Below are positions 41,463 to 55,016 of a stretch of 64,000 nucleotides of DNA, piece by piece (positions within the stretch are counted from its first letter, which is position 1; each line of letters begins with the position of its first letter). The position numbers and the translations under genes were made by a program. The DNA comes from Hirudo medicinalis (Eukaryota > Annelida > Clitellata > Hirudinida > Hirudinidae), in assembly GCA_011800805.1 (NCBI GenBank), contig MPNW01000365.1:1-64000 (forward strand), in the 5' to 3' direction. The notes below the pieces were generated by a model. The model did no database searches, was not told the origin of the DNA, and was given only the letters and a program-made list of their open reading frames with translations.

Positions 41463-44400
41463 TCAGTTAAAGTTCGAATAGGTGGCAAACTCTCTCAGGT
41501 AGAGAAGAACCATCTTGTAGAGGAAGCTGTACTGCTCCTGTGAGGGTGGAGAATTAACTTTTAAATGCTCTCAGAGTTGTTATCAAAGGTAACTGTTATC
41601 AGCATGAAATGAGATACAACAGCTACTGAGTGTGTAGAATGGAAACATACCAAGTTGTTGATAATCTGTGGCCTGATGGACTTGAGTCTCTTTGTGGTCT
41701 CAAAGACATCAACCTCCAGTTCATCCTTCATCCTCTCCCAAATGCAAACTGAGGTCACCAACAGACCACTCTGACTAGCACCATCCCTGGTCAAATAATT
41801 CTTGAATGTGATATTCAATGTTCTTCTACCACAAGCAAAGCCGACCGACCAAGTCATGATGAAGGATGCTTCCATGCATTAAAAATCAAACTCTAATCTA
41901 ATAATCTAATAAATTTGAGGAAACATTTGTCTGCTCGTGCACTCTGCACAATGCTAATAAGATGTTTATGTTTTGTTTTTTTTAATTATTTAATTACGTA
42001 TTATCTTTTATCATTTAATTAGTTAATTATACAAGTTATACAATATTATATTATTATCACAAGTTAGCTTAAAATAATTAAGTTAGAGTTGTTGTTTGAA
42101 ACACTGCACTCAAATCTCTCCAAGTCCATCATTCCTGCTTACTTAACCAGATTTACAATTCAATCGATTGAAAATAAAATGCCAAAATGGTCTAAAATAG
42201 TCTATTTTAGTCTCACATGCAGTGCACGACGATCGGCTGGTCGGGATTCTTCTTTTGAATTTCATCGATCTTTTCGACCAATCGAATGATGGGGAGCTCA
42301 GAAGGGGGAAGGTTGCTTTGCGAGGACCAATTGAGGAGCTGCAAGTGGGTCACGTGATGAACTTCACCCGGCTGCTCTTGCCCCTCGTTCGGTTGGCCGT
42401 CGTCGGACGGAGGAGCCTCGATCGGGGGAGAACTGGTGGACGTCGATTGTTTTTCCTTGTGAGGCAGCTGGAGACAAAATTTCTTTAAATGATTTAAAAG
42501 CAAATTAAAAATAATGCATAGAAAAATTACTTCGAAACATGAACTAAAAGAATATAATTCAATATTGATAACGAAGTGACAAATCAAAATGTCCGTCGTG
42601 CAACAGATGAACTCAAAATGGAACCAACGTCGGGGAAGTAATTCAACTGGAGCTGTCTGGTGACGACGTCCGAGTCCGAGCGATCGGTGCTGAGGGTCTC
42701 GATGAGGAAAGGTCCGCACTCGCACTCCTCGTTTTCTTCGGGCCAGTACTGAGCTGCCGTCTGTCGTCGCAAAGGTTCAACGACTTAATGTGTCATTCGA
42801 TTGGATGTTAATTTCACAATATATTTGTGCAGCAAATTGTCGAGCGCACGAGATGAATAAATTTAAAATCTATAACAGCAGTGGTCATTAACTATCGATA
42901 AGAAATGTGCTGAAAACTGTTGCACATTCAACAGACGTTCATTCTCAACGATTTCATAAAACAGGATGCGGCAAATCATCTCGTGATGAACGTCAATCTG
43001 AACGTTGTAATTGCACAAACAAATGTACATCTTGAAGCACCGAATTAATGAAATGTCGTGAAATGAATGTGAGACACATAAAGTACTAATAATAATTACT
43101 AATTAACAAATAGAATGGCTTTTTTGATCCATTACTTCACTCAGTGATTAATTATTATCCCTACAAAAAAATTGTAAGAAACAGGAAATAAAAATAGAAA
43201 TAATAATAATAAATTAAATGTCAAACAATATCATCATTGTCAACTGACTTCGTCCAAAGTATCGAAGTGGTTGACCATGACAACAGCAGAGCACTTGTGG
43301 TCCCTGACCATCCTCCAGAGATCGATGACAGTGTTCAGGAGAGGCATCTGAGTCAATATTATCGAGTTCTGACGTCTGTAACTCTGAAATGGTGGAAGAG
43401 GGAGATGTAAAGTGACGAGTTAAAAATTCGTCGTAAGATTTAAATCCTTTACGGTAACAATTGCTATCAACTTTCACTAAGAAAGCTAAAAATATATTTC
43501 CTAAAAGCAAAAGGTAACTACTTCAGAGGATGTGAGATTAGTACAAAGGATCCCAAAAATCTGATAATAACATCTACAACTAACAATATTAAGTAATAAC
43601 TAAACAATTAAAAACATGAAGTGCGATCACGGAACATCAAGACACGAACATCGAGGAAGACAGCGTTGATGTAATCATTGGTTCCCTCCACTGTGGTCAT
43701 CAGGTACGGTCGGTGATTGTCGTCTACAAACAACCAACCAATCAATATCAAGCAACTGAGTTTGCAATAAAAACATCATAAAAATCACCACAAAAATTGG
43801 ATTAATTCAAGATTTATGACGACATGACATGATTTTTTTTCTAGTAACAGTTCAACCGACATCTGACAACGATCACATTTTAATTGGCCTTTTTTAAAGA
43901 TCATCATCATCATCATCATCATCATTATCACTATAATTACAACCTGGTAGAATGTTGGAGTTTCTGTTCTTGCAGACATTGAGAGGGAGCCTGGCATCAC
44001 AGTTTGCAACTGGCAGCAACTTTGCTTGGGCCTCCATGAGTTGCTGTGGTGGAACGTAGAATGGTAGAAAAATAATCTTATCAATCAATTATCGACTTCA
44101 TGTTAATGACATTTAAATCACAAAATCAATTTATTATTACCATAATTATTATTATATTTTATTATTATTATTAGTGCTTAACTAGTAACAATTACCTCAA
44201 TAAACATTGCATTTCCATTTTAATGCCTTAATATTCACCTTAATGTTTACCTTAACGATCACCTTAATCATCACCTCAATTATCACCTTAACTATCACCT
44301 TAATGATCACCGTTGGATGAGTTCAGGCTCAACCAACCATCTCAACCTCAACCACCTCAGTCAGCCGAAATACTAGGAAATGATGGTATTCTCAAAAAAT

Positions 44401-47400
44401 AAAATCAAAGTGAAATCTCGAACTACTTCAAACTGCAAAGTGAGTCCATTTTTGCCCGAATCCCCGTTAGGACTCATGAGTTCTTTGTAGCGAGATTCAA
44501 AATCAGAGAGGCTGATCAGAGAAGATCTCGATTTCATGGCTTCTATGAGGGCCTCGTACACGAAGATGTATTGTTCCTAGGAATAACGACCGTTCGACAT
44601 TAATCCATCCGAACAAAACGACGAAGACGAAGTAAAAGAAAAACGTGCAAAGCCGACTCACCACGGTCTGAATCATGTTGCACCTGTCGAGTCGCATGTC
44701 GTGCGTCAGTCCGTGAAGGTCGACCTTCTTCTCTGCCTCGGCTTGTTCCAACAGGTAGTCGAGTGCGATGAAAGTTCCGCTGCGACCGACGCCGGCACTG
44801 CAAACGGTTTCGCAAAGGTTTCAAGTCGCTGCTTTTGCGATTTTACTCCTTCATTAAAGTGCACTTTCGATGTTCGTCAGAATGTGAATCATCTCGAATC
44901 AAGAAGGGTAAATGCAATTATTTCTGCGACGGTTCATTTCAATTTTTATTTTCTGACAGTTTCGGAGCCTCCGGGGAACCGACAATACGATGCAATAAAT
45001 GTATTATAAAATTATAGGAGTTCAATTTATTTCCATATTCCAATGTAGCTTCATGTTCACCCAGTGATCCTAACCATTTACACACTGTCAACATTGCAAG
45101 CAAGGTTGCAACACAGCACCAGTGTTCTGTTATCGTCTCGTGCAAGAATGAAAACCATCCTACAGAACTTGATATCACAATATCACCATAAATAAAAAGT
45201 ACCTGCAGTGCACAATGATAGGTCCAGGATGAGTGGAGTCATGCTTCCGGACTTTATTCCTGAAAGCGATGAGAGGTGCGGTGTGGTACGGCACGCCGTG
45301 GTCGGGCCACGAGGTGAAGTGGAACTGCTTGACCTCCCGTGTCTCTTCTATCCAGGTGTTGGGGCTTTCCCTGGAAAGGTTGGGCTCCACGTTGGCGTAG
45401 ATATTCTCCCCGCTGCTCGTGATGGCATCGGTCGATCGGATTTTGCAATTTTCGTAGATGGTTCTGTCGTGCTGTCCGTCTATGCTGCCATTCCTCTTGG
45501 GTCCTTCGACGAGGCAGTTCTCCTTGACATCTCCATTCTTGACCAGCAGGCTCTCCTTCTCAGCCTTCTTGAGGTCCACGTCGCTGCTATTTTCCCTCAG
45601 CTGTGTCACCGACGTTTTGTCCGGACTCGTCTTCTTTGACTTTTTCAGGGAACCACCGGATTTCCCAAAGTTTTCGCCTTTGCCATAATTGGTTTCTATG
45701 CACTTCCTCAAGGTGAAAGATCGAACCACGTGACTGGCAGAGCTCTCGACGGACGTCAAAGTCACACCGAGATCACCGTAGGATTTCTCTTCTCCGACTT
45801 GATCCGGCCAATACTGCTCGCATTTGGGCTAAGAAGACGAAGACAAATCATGAAGAAATGCTTCACCGGAAGACGTCAATTTCAATGCAAAGAAAATATA
45901 TTTTTTCAATTCATTCAGCATTCCATTTTATCAACAAATTTCATCGACATTTCAAAGGACAACGACGTCATGTAACGAGTTTAGTTAACAATAAAATATA
46001 ATAACATATCATCATCATCATCAAGGATGTTAACTCACCCTCCCCTTTTCGACCAAGTTGGTGAGAACAACAATTCTCAGTGAATTTTCCTGCCACAGCA
46101 TCCTCCAAATGTCCTGAACCGACCATTTATTGCAGCCTATTTAAGTTAAAATTGAGATTAATTAAAGCTATTATTATAATTATCAATGAAAACATCATTA
46201 TCATCATTCCCATCCTCATCGTCACAAACATCAGTCGACTCACCTTGGGCAGCAATATAGAACTTGCTTTTGTTGTAGCCCTGAAAAATTGAGGAAAACA
46301 TGAAAACAAACGAACATTTAAAGAAATTAAAGGAGACATTGGATTGAGTCAAAATATTGTAGTTTGTAGTTAATTTGCAATCTAATTAATTAATAAATAA
46401 TAATGATAACAACAATAATATGTTGAAATGCTCACGTCGATGTAATTTGCATTGATGTAGTCGGACGTGGAATCTCCCTCGACAAGATCCAACACGACCC
46501 TCGAGTGGTCGTCTGTCGACAAAGTTAACTCGCGATTACAAAACAATCGTAACGCCGCACGAAGACGACTAAACGTTAGTGCTTTTGCAACAAACAAACG
46601 TGAACAATGGTGAACAAACATGGTATGATGTTGATGAATCTGTTCTTCAGCCTGTTGTCCATCTTCAGTCCTGCTATAGTGGTGGCTTCTGCATTGCCTT
46701 CTGGGATTTCCTGATGAAACGATAAGTAATTATTGTTAATTACACAACCATTATCATTCACAACAAGCTGATGTTCACTGAGATCAATTAATGTAATGTT
46801 TGATCATGAATAATAATTCCAATTAATTATTTGAATGAATTAATTCTTTAATTAAAACTGCAACTAAGATTAATGATTGAAGCATCAACCTTGTATTCCT
46901 TTCTAAGTTCCTCAAAGTTATTCTCCGACCTTTCTTTCAAATAATCCTCCAATTCTTCTGTTTTTATGGCTGGTCTTATCACCCTAGGTTTGGCCTTGGC
47001 CTTTGACTTCTTGTTTTGATCACCCTGGTTTTTCCATGGCAAAACTGAAACTTCAAAGTCTTCTTCCAGCACCACTGAGCCGTTCTGCATGGCTGCAAAA
47101 CAATGTTGGTGGTAACTTTGCATGATGTTTGAACAAATGAAGTTGCAATAAATTAATAACATATTACATTTTTTGAGGGTTTTTGAGTTTTATTGATTCA
47201 ACAAACAAGCTGTTATATACAAAGCAAAAGCATTAAAACAAATTCAAATAAACTCAAAGGGCCAGCCTTAAGGAAGCGCACGCTTCCACTGTCAGACTGA
47301 CCCAATAAATCATTATATACAGGAAGCTTTTACAAAGAGTAATTTATAAAATCATAAACTATACAATTCCACGCAATAAATATTGTATAAAAAAAATATA

Positions 47401-48875
47401 AAGTATATATATATATATATATACATATATATATACATTTACTCATATACATATTCATATTAATAATCACACATTAAATGCTTCTGAAACATGAAAATCA
47501 GTAATCTTTATAAGTACGTAGATAAACTCAATTTTTAGAACTTCAATGAAAGCAAAATAAAAAGTTAAATTGGTGTAATCATCATCATCAGCAGCAGCAG
47601 CAGCAAAGCTACCAGATAATAAACATAAATGCACGATGTCGACCAGCAAGTTCATTCAACTCACGGACTGAATATCCCGACTTCTTGAGGAGGATTGCCG
47701 AGTCAGGAACGCTCCTCTCGCCCTTCATCATCTTGAGCCTTCGCCTTCAGCAAGATTAATTCAACCCAATTCAATTCAATCAACATGGGATTATACTTTT
47801 TAGAACATGTTTAATGAAAGCTCTTTGTAATTAATACGTAATGAAGTACAATTAAAGATGGTAATCCATGTGTAATTAATAAATAATAAAGTACAATTAA
47901 AGATGATAATCAGTTTATAATTGATACATAATCAAATACAGTTAAAGATGACCATTAAAAGTGAATTCTTCTCTAAATGATGATTGTTGATTTAATGCCT
48001 AAAACTTAACACACAAAAGACATTCACTCAAGAAGAGAGAAGTTGATAATTGTCCTGGTAAATAAATAATACATTAACTAGATCATCAACGGACATACCT
48101 GTTCATGATGATGACGAGCACTATGGAGGTGATGACGAGGCTGATGAGAATGATTATCAGTACTGCCACGAGACCGGGCGAGCTCATCGTGTCCGACTCA
48201 AATGACTCTGCCCCGAAAGAACCTTCTGTCAAAAAAAATTTTTCTCTTGTAAATTGAATAAACAGTAAAAAAAATCATGAACATTTTTTGAACTAAAAAT
48301 CAATTGTCATCAACACTGTAATAAAGATGCAGCAATCTTTGCAACTCAAAAGAGAATCACGTGGATGGACTCTTCGACTTGAACGTGCAAGCTAGATAAA
48401 TGCTGGATTTTTTAGCACGTTTGCATTTAAATTGATTGTATCAAAACAAATTATTGTATGTATTCAATAGTTTCTTGTGATTAGAATCAGAATTTGTGAT
48501 GCAATGTTGTGATTGCAATTGGAGAACTCAAAAGATAAAAATTATCCGCAAACATCATCTGAGCACAAACTCCACTGCTCTTAGAACTCTGTCGTTCTTA
48601 AATAAGTCAATTCACCTAATTCAATGAAAATCGCTAAAGATTTCCGGCCGTCATCAGAAACGAGGGCCTCGTCGCCTCGTCGTTCCGAAGCAGGTGTCGA
48701 CCCGTCGACCCTGCAACCGAAAGAACAAACCAACGATCTTTACCCAGTGTTTTGACTCTCCAAGTGTCGCTGAAGGACTGAAGATTCATGTTGTTCTGAC
48801 TCGAAACTCTCAACACATACTGGGAGTTGCTCTCGATGTCTTCGCCCGTCAAGTTCTGCAATGTAATAAATATTT

Positions 48876-48912
<37 letters not shown>

Positions 48913-51900
48913 AGACCCAGTTATCCCGGTTACTCGGAATTCGTAAACGAGGGCCGCATCATCAGACGACTTAATCATATTCCTAGTGATTTATTCTTAA
49001 ACAAGCAGATTCTGGAAATTGTCTTAATAACATCCTGCAACCTCAGCCATGGGAGAGCAATTTCAAAGTCAGAGTAATTAAGCTGTCACAAGCAATCATT
49101 CAAGAGAATGTTTGAAATGCACTCACTCAGAAACAATGGTGCAACAGTGATACATTACGTAATAAGTTACGATGCATCCCTTTTAATTACCTCGCATTCA
49201 CGCACCGCATCACGAAGCGGCATGCGAACGACGCCATTCGAGCCAGGACATTAATGTCGACCGACTGAGAGGTCATTAATTATTATAATAAGAAGCCGAC
49301 GAAACGAGCGGAATTGAACCATCGACCTTCGAGGTGACGTTCGCATCGGCAGCCTGATGTCTCCACTGCGAGTCCCCGACCTTTTTGTAATAGACGAAGT
49401 AGACGGATATCTTGTCGCAGTTCGACTGGCTGATCGACAGTGGCTAAAACAATCACGGTGAGTGTAATCATGCAGTTCAGAATGTTTTTGGAATGTCGTC
49501 AAATGGCACTGACCGTCCAAGACACGGATATGATGATGTCGCTTCTGTCGTCCACCCACGATTCCACGCTCGTCACGTTCGGCGCTTCGGGTTCTAAAAA
49601 TATGACATCGACAATGCAAAAACTCGATCACTTATTTAATAAATGCAAAATATTAACCAATCCTAACAAAACACTGAAACAAAGACTCACTGTTACATGA
49701 AGTTTTGTAAACCACAGAATCTGACTCCCCAACAATTTCCTCTTTATCTCGCTCACTATCAACGTCATCTGCATCGTCCTCGATGACATCCTCTGCATCG
49801 TCTTCAGTTTCTTCCCCTTCTTCATTCTCCGTTCGTTCTTCGTCCGGGTTTCCTTCCTCTTTTGTCCGATACTCGTCCCCGTCGCCGTCCAATCCGACGT
49901 CGTCTCCGGCGAGGCTCGGGTTCTTCGACTCGTCCCCCGTCGTCGAAATGCCGCTCCTGTGGACATTGACTCCGGCCGTCGGATTATTCCCGACAGTCTC
50001 GACCGACTCCGTGCCGTCGCCTAAGCCGTACTCGGTCGACCCTTTAAATTTCCCCTTGGGTTTTTTTGCATTGTTTTTGACTTTCCTATATTTACCGCTT
50101 TTTGGATTTTTGGTCGTGGAGGGTCTGGTCGTCTCGAGACGATCGACCTCGAACTCTCGAGTCTGCGGGTCTCTCCTCTTGAAGACGGGCACGATCTTGA
50201 AGTCGTATTGGGTGTTCCAGTGCAGGTCATTTATGACAATCACAGGCTTCTCCAAATCTTTGCTATTGAAGGTTGTCAATAATATGAGGGTATGCTCGTA
50301 ATTGCTTACATATTGCAAAATCATAAAAAATACAGATTAATCAAAAAAAAAAAGAATGAGAGAAATATTTGGCATGTGTACATAACAGTGGATCTATTAT
50401 CAGATGACATGATATATAAATAATCGCAGAAGTGTGTTAATAGATAAAATGATGGAGTAAAAATTTGAACACAGTTAAGTCTAAATATTCAATACTCATC
50501 AATGAAGTTGTCTTTGAATAAACTCAAACCAATACATACACAGACAAATAAACTCTCCTAATTAATAACTAATAACTTTAAAATAATTCATAATTTTAAA
50601 TATTTCACTTTTTAATTAAAATAATAAAACTCCAACATGTGCCCTCTTGAGCTGCATTAATACCTGTGCTCCAAGGTGCCAGAGTAAGTCCAGTCCTCCT
50701 CCTCGAAAAGAGGTCCTTTGGCGTGCGGTCGAATGTAGGTCTTGTAGAGAAGATCGAAAGTGCTCGAATTGTAGAAAGTCTTCAGGGTGGGAACGCTCAC
50801 TAACAGCTGGGTGGGGAAGCGGTCGTGCAGCGTCGGTTTCTCGGACAGTTCGGGGAAGGCTGTCGTTTAGTGAAGGAAATAAATAAAAAATAAAACTTGG
50901 GTCAAAGTTTAAAGAAAACCATTAGAATTAAAAACAAAAAATCATGGCAACATTCCAAACCTGTTTGACAAGCAGGGTCGTACCACTTGGGGGCACATCC
51001 GTTGGGACACGCCCCACTGGACACTTCACAGGTCTTGTTTTCCTTGCAGTGACAAGTCATGCCACAGGAACTTCCAAAACTACCTTCAGTGCACACTGGG
51101 GAAGACAACACATGGTTTGAAATACTCTACCAGTAGGACTAATGACATTGATGATGACATTGTAATGACATGATGTTTGCACTTAACATCAGCATTTGCC
51201 AACCATAACTTTGACATGATCTTAATGTCCAACTTTACCTTGAAATAAGCAATTTTGTAACTTAAAAAAGTAATAATAAGTAATGGAATTCTCGAACCTT
51301 TCTGGCAATTGTCACCCTTCCAACCGGGCAAACACGCACGGTCGGGACAGACGCCCGTCTCCTTGTCGCACGGTTCTTCAGATTGACAGTGGCATGTTTT
51401 CGAACAATCGTGTCCAAAGTATCCATCTTTGCATTCTACATAAATTTATTTCATTACATTTAATTCCATGAAATTGTATTAATACTAAATTTAACTAATT
51501 TAATTTAAATTTATAATGTATGTTAAATTATTATGATTAAATTTACATTAAAAGCTTTTTTTAATTAATTAGTTAATTAATTTAGTAATAAAATTCAAAC
51601 AACAAATATGCATAATATGGCAAATATAACAACTTTGTTTTCTTGCAGGAAGACAAAGAAAAATAGCAGAATTCGTGTAGAGTGGATAAGATATGGCCTT
51701 TCAACAACATCATTTGGCACAAAAGGTTTGTGGAGTTTTGGGGAACTTGGCATGAAAGTTTGTGGAGTTTTGGTGGAGTTTTGGCGAATTTGGAGATGAT
51801 GCTTGAACAATTCAACAATGTGCAAAGAAATTTATCTCAGAACCCATTTAAAGTGATTTAAAAGGATTAAAGTTGGCTTTAAATGCTCAGAAAATAAATC

Positions 51901-54900
51901 TCAATTAAGAGAATAAAGATCTGGAAGCTAACTTTTTGAAACATTTGAGTTATGTCCTTGGCTTGTAATTAATTAATTACAAAACCCTTTCAAATAATAT
52001 TTAGAGATATTAACAAAGGATTTCTTCATAAATTAGCTGGCCACATCAATAATGGTACCAACAACACAACAATGAACCAATAACAACCATAACAATTCAC
52101 AGGAATCATTGCTATTCTGAACCACACAAGAAATATTTTCTAAGTGAATGCAAGCACATTAAAGCAACCATCATTATTTTGGCAATGCAATTTTAATGCA
52201 CCTCCATCAAGACAGGGAGCTAAACAGGATACTTGAAGATACAAAACACTTTTAAATCAAATCAGCACTATCCTTCATATGCCTCTCTCCCTCTATCGAC
52301 TAATCATCATGGCATGCAGGCAATGTCATGGAAATGATGAGTAAACAGTCATCAATTTCAAAAGTCTCACCTAGCACTTGGATCTCACAGAGAGCCCCGT
52401 TCTCAATGGGTTTTAATAAAATGTGTCTGGCATGATTCAGAGGAGAGCAGATGTACCTCTCTTTCAATTCTTCTTCACATTCATTGAAGTTGCTATTGTT
52501 GACACTAGCTTGGACTTGAAGTTGGTAGTTTGCATCACCTTTGAATTAAAAATAAAACACAGAAATATAACATAAGACCTAATACAAGAACAAAAGACCT
52601 AATACAAGAACAAGACCTAACATAAGTCTGACCCAACAAATGAGGGATAATAATTACTTAAACAATTAACTAAACAAATTATTAATTGGTATTCAAAAGA
52701 ATTAGCTTCGTCAGCAGTCGGGTTCAAAACACTCCAACATTAAGCCAAGTTCACAAGGAAGCAAACACATATGCCAAGGTAGAGCAAAAGCCAGCAAGAA
52801 CAAAGAATGAAGTGATCAATCATTTGAGTCTTAATACTGAATTGGAAACTTTCTCGAGAGGAAGAATTCCTTATCTTAAAGGATAAAGAAAGAAGTAACA
52901 TAAACAACATTAAAAGGGTGCAATGAATCAAAAAATAACTGAGACAACATTCTGCGCTTCTTAACTCGGAAACATCCGAGCGAAAGTCGGACATCCAAGA
53001 AATGAAATCCAAGGCTACACGTTTTTATTTTTCTATGGATTGCGGGATTCCTTCCTTCCGCAGATCGTCACCTCGGGATAATCCGAGCGCGCATCACATT
53101 TGCCAGGCAAAGGATGGTTCATTAAATAAGTTTAAAGGTTTAGTTTAGAATTGGGACGATGATTAATGTGAAGTGGGCCTCAGTGATAATGTATGCTGAC
53201 ATGTCATCAGCAATTATAAAATATAAACAAATACTGGCATGTGGAGAATTTGATGGATGCAAAGGTTGACAACAACCATTTGGAAAACATGAAACAAATG
53301 AAGGTTCAGTTTAAAACAAATCAAGTCCTTTGGAAATATTTGAGTGCAATTTGAGTGAATTTGAGTGAATAAATGCTTCAAAGCACTTGTTGCAGTCGTA
53401 CTGGAAGTGACAGGAAGTTAATTGTTCAGTAAAGTTTAAAGTTCATTAAGTCTAATATTTGACATCTCACGTTATTTAAGACCGATGTTCCTTTTACATT
53501 TGCAAAGATTTGGTTATGTGGAAAGAATAAGAAGTGAGAACAATGCAAGTAGAATTTGTGTCACTTTCAATAACATAATAGTGATTACAATAGTAATCAT
53601 TTTTATTTTTATTAATTGCCAACTTATTAAGAAGCATTTAGTAATATATCCCAGTGGTGAAATACTTTAGATAATTAATTGGTCATCTAGTCCTCCTGGC
53701 TTCAAACTGATTTACTTCTGCATCAATTCGCCTAATTAAATTAAAAGGAATTAAATTCCTTTTTAAACCTCGGTGGTCGATAACCAAGACATATTCTCCT
53801 TATTTATTATATTCCTTATATTCTCCTGTGATGTAATTTACATTTGACAATAGGGCATTTAAGGACAGATTTTAAATGAACATTGAGGTCTTAACAGCAT
53901 TTTTGTCAGTATTTAAAAAAAAATGCGAAATGAACTGCAAAACCTACTTTTCAACAAAATTGATCACAATATTTTGAGAGGAAAAATTGCAACAGAGACT
54001 TGAATATCAAGAAACTAAGTGTGGATAACATGTTTATTTCCTAACATTCAATCAAAACCTTCCAATGAAAGTGTTGCTACCACAATTGCACTCCAGGTAT
54101 TACATAGTGACCAACTCCTAACTTTGTTCATTTAATCAATTCTATCTTCAACAAACAATCAGCACTTTTACATTCATCCCTTCAAAAACAAAGACTGTTG
54201 ATTCTAAGCAAGAAGCAACAGACCACTAGTCTCATTGACCAGGATGTGAATTGTTGGTGTAAATCGATGACAAAAAATCTGACCTTTGACTTGTATTGCG
54301 ACAATGCGATGGGGTTCGCCGAGGTCCACCTTCAGCGGTTTGTCCGACGAAACGTTGTAACAAGTCTTCGAATCGCCATCAGTTAGGACATTCACAGGCA
54401 GCTCCTCGTCCACGAACACGCTAAGATTTCCGGCCACATTCACCAGTCTGTCGGCTTTGTTAAAGAAGAAATGCATCGTATTTATATTGTACATTTTTAT
54501 AAATCTGATGAATTGAAACCATTGGTCGTCAAGAACCGGTTTAATGAGCAAGTCGTGCATCAGCAATATTTTCAATTTTGTAAAGAATAGGTCCCATCAA
54601 AAACTTCAAAAATGCAGTATGGCTTAAAAAACTGTAAAATATTTTTTAATGTTGGGCTTTATAATCTCGGTTATTGACATTTAAAAATTTGAGGCTAATG
54701 TCCATCTTAATGGCACGATATACAGATTTAAAATAACAATCTTTTGCACGCTTGTACACATATAATTAGATAATTGTTAGTCCATATTTTATGACCCATT
54801 CTTTACGCTTCCACACCGGGAGCTGATGTCATATTTAACGAATCACAAGTCTTCGGAGGATAATCACTTTGATTTGGGATTGTTATATCTTCAAATAACC

Positions 54901-55016
54901 TAGAAGAAAACGCAGAATTGAATACGATCCATTATCAAACTGTTACCTGATGCAGATATGAGAGTCGATAGAAGAGCCAACAAGACGACAGTAATCGCAG
55001 GTTTCATTTTGAACAT
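41463..55016 (-). CDS. Receptor-type protein tyrosine phosphatase (GBD-like + 2 EGF + FN3 + TM + D1 + D2)
   Basis: 27 exons, 4281 nt, 1426 aa. Exons: 54947-55016, 54284-54454, 52371-52538, 51298-51435, 50961-51095, 50664-50859, 49691-50262, 49514-49593, 49327-49443, 48744-48855, 48099-48225, 47665-47738, 46890-47092, 46620-46710, 46436-46512, 46244-46280, 46039-46136, 45203-45828, 44662-44797, 44427-44576, 43944-44043, 43650-43723, 43249-43383, 42629-42760, 42217-42467, 41651-41786, 41463-41537. Order: signal peptide ([20 protein letters not shown]), galactose-binding-like domain (exons 2-3), two cysteine-rich EGF-like repeats (exons 4, 5), FN3 regions with a long acidic insert (exon 7), TM ([20 protein letters not shown]), then D1 and D2. 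D1 is intact: [29 protein letters not shown]2 has WSS for WPD and HCMDGASQSG, with Gln at the Arg position, so it is probably inactive. Layout recalls type IIB receptors (PTPRK/T-like) without MAM. Confidence 0.92.
43897..43924. repeat. (TCA)n microsatellite
   Basis: Trinucleotide run in the intron just downstream of phosphatase exon 43944-44043. Confidence 0.85.
47405..47440. repeat. (TA)n microsatellite
   Basis: Dinucleotide runs in a phosphatase intron. Confidence 0.85.
48883..48911. repeat. (TTA)n/(TAA)n microsatellite
   Basis: Trinucleotide run just upstream (minus sense) of phosphatase exon 48744-48855. Confidence 0.8.

Noticed and set aside
45208..45639. 143-codon plus-strand frame
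   Set aside because: Antisense shadow of phosphatase exon 45203-45828, which is supported by catalytic motifs and splice phase.
49783..50301. 172-codon plus-strand frame opposite phosphatase exon 49691-50262
   Set aside because: Antisense of the acidic insert exon; Ser/Pro-rich composition follows from complementing Asp/Glu codons.
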